Below are positions 4,982 through 5,231 of a stretch of 5,231 nucleotides of DNA, piece by piece; the first letter of the stretch is position 1, and every line of letters begins with the position of its first letter. The stretch is from positions 1 to 5,231 of the forward strand of contig JALVUH010000154.1 of NCBI GenBank assembly GCA_027035735.1. The letters run 5' to 3'. The notes under the pieces were generated by a model. The model was not told where the DNA came from and made no database searches. It was given only the letters and a program-made list of their open reading frames with translations. This DNA comes from Nautiliaceae bacterium. GTDB lineage: Bacteria > Campylobacterota > Campylobacteria > Campylobacterales > Nautiliaceae. The position numbers and the translations under genes are program-made.

Positions 4982-5045
4982 CTTATTGTCCCCTTTTTAT
5001 TGTCCCCTTAGGGTAGACAATAGGTTAATAGATAAATTTATATAA

Positions 5046-5058
5046 AGTATGCTATACT
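5046..5058 (+). promoter_or_regulatory. Antitoxin promoter with overlapping palindrome
   Basis: TGcTATACT (5050-5058) is an extended -10, with no clear -35. The same bases form the right half of an inverted repeat, AGTAT-GCT-ATACT (5046-5058). An operator over the -10 suits a Phd/YefM-type antitoxin, which normally represses its own operon. Transcription would start near 5065, about 22 nt before the ATG. Confidence 0.5.
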
Positions 5059-5086
5059 ATTTATATAAATCAAAAGGAGCTAAAAA

Positions 5087-5231
5087 ATGACAATATCAAT
5101 TGGAGAACTTCAAAAAAATATCTCTATCATCAAAAAAGCAAAAGAGCCAATTATTGTAGTGGATAAAAGAACAGGTGAAAAAATAGCAAAGATTACTCCC
5201 TTAAAGGAAGAAGATGATTTGGAGTTATTTA
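5087..5231 (+). CDS. Phd/YefM-like antitoxin, 3' partial
   Basis: The gene starts at an ATG 7 nt after AAGGAG (5074-5079) and runs off the window after 48 complete codons. The start, MTISIGELQKNISIIKKAKE, followed by PIIVVDKRTGEKIAKITPL, has the shape of a Phd/YefM-family N-terminus: strand, helix with a conserved small-residue and Leu pattern, then a 'PiiV..rg.....i.p' strand pair. In the family this domain dimerises and binds the operator, while the missing C-terminal part would wrap around a toxin. A toxin gene (RelE/ParE, Doc or PIN type) would be expected directly downstream, outside the window. Its place beside a candidate origin suggests a maintenance role for the element. The family call is by pattern. 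Confidence 0.7.
   Translation, partial: MTISIGELQKNISIIKKAKEPIIVVDKRTGEKIAKITPLKEEDDLELF

Larger units (their letters stand above)
4678..5007. repeat. GGGGACAAT iterons, nine perfect copies plus variants
   Basis: Perfect GGGGACAAT is found on the plus strand at 4678, 4693, 4749, 4758, 4813 and 4893, and as ATTGTCCCC at 4929, 4985 and 4999. Shorter or altered copies: GGGACAAT at 4822, GACAAT at 4577, 4743 and 5016, ATTGTC at 4632 and 4733, and ATTGTCTCT at 4920. Some copies abut with an exact 9-bp period (4749/4758 and 4920/4929), and 4813/4822 abut as a 9-mer and an 8-mer. ATTGTC-TCCC-GACAAT (4733-4748) is a facing pair. GC-rich iterons stand out against the AT-rich background. They are probably binding sites for a replication initiator, most likely the protein encoded just upstream. 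Confidence 0.8.
4670..5015. repeat. Perfect 17-bp inverted repeat bracketing the iterons
   Basis: TACCCTAAGGGGACAAT (4670-4686) is matched exactly in inverted orientation by ATTGTCCCCTTAGGGTA (4999-5015). Each arm contains one full iteron plus a CCCTAAGGG or CCCTTAGGG near-palindrome not found at other iterons. The arms enclose most of the array, so they may mark the ends of the functional origin or pair in single-stranded DNA. Confidence 0.75.
4501..5040. other. Candidate replication origin (gene-free, iterons and hairpins)
   Basis: About 540 bp with no credible gene on either strand, between the ATPase gene and the antitoxin promoter. It holds sixteen GACAAT or ATTGTC hexamers, several hairpins, a 17-bp inverted repeat, and AT-rich tracts that could melt (4513-4570 with a TATATATATA-like run, 4767-4812, 4902-4919). 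Rightward-oriented copies (GGGGACAAT) dominate the left part and leftward ones (ATTGTCCCC) the right part, with AT-rich DNA between clusters. This is what an iteron origin looks like, and its place just after the replication-protein gene is typical of SaPI-type satellites and many plasmids. Alternatives are a transfer origin, a partition site, or a structured RNA. Confidence 0.65.

Noticed and set aside
4678..5007. CRISPR array
   Set aside because: The repeat unit is only 9 bp, occurs in both orientations, and spacing ranges from zero to tens of bases, so there is no regular repeat-spacer pattern.

Overview
The window is strongly AT-rich and gene-dense, with AGA-heavy codon use, short genes and many overlapping start/stop junctions. 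The repressor (residues near its end reading VPKWAETWLDNY) and the two-helix membrane protein beside it look like types common in Campylobacterota mobile elements. My best reading is an accessory element of a Campylobacterota bacterium (a prophage, phage satellite, integrative element or plasmid). That assignment is by recognition, not by a search. No integrase, terminase, capsid or conjugation gene is visible, so the type of element stays open.

Layout. (1) Positions 2-399, rightward: the end of a gene for a phage-type helix-turn-helix protein, then a possible 32-residue hydrophobic peptide, ending at a possible bidirectional terminator (384-412). (2) Positions 505-1067, leftward: a three-gene chain of repressor, two-helix membrane protein and 36-residue single-helix peptide, joined by overlapping starts and stops. 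(3) Positions 1068-1206: a divergent control region with a near-consensus rightward promoter, a leftward extended -10 promoter and three AAGAnAAT-like sites exactly 32 bp apart, which are candidate repressor operators. (4) Positions 1207-4500: a tight rightward operon of six genes. Three are small unknown proteins. The other three form a replication set: a free-standing DnaG-type CHC2-like domain without its zinc cysteines, a Toprim-type primase-like protein whose usual catalytic Glu is replaced by Phe, and a DUF3987-like ATPase with a C-terminal winged helix. (5) Positions 4501-5040: about 540 bp without genes, holding sixteen GACAAT/ATTGTC hexamers (nine inside a perfect GGGGACAAT), hairpins, AT-rich tracts and a perfect 17-bp inverted repeat 346 bp across. 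This is a strong candidate replication origin. (6) Positions 5046-5231: an extended -10 promoter overlapping a small palindrome, then the start of a Phd/YefM-like antitoxin cut by the window edge.

How the parts may work together (inference): the leftward repressor holds the rightward promoter off. When it is released, the operon makes the primase-like pair and the ATPase, and the ATPase may recognise the iterons directly downstream of its own gene. A replication-protein gene followed at once by an iteron-rich origin recalls the SaPI/PICI phage satellites and iteron plasmids. The antitoxin, presumably with a toxin beyond the edge, would help keep the element. The most unusual parts are the split, active-site-degenerate primase-like pair and the elaborate iteron and hairpin region.
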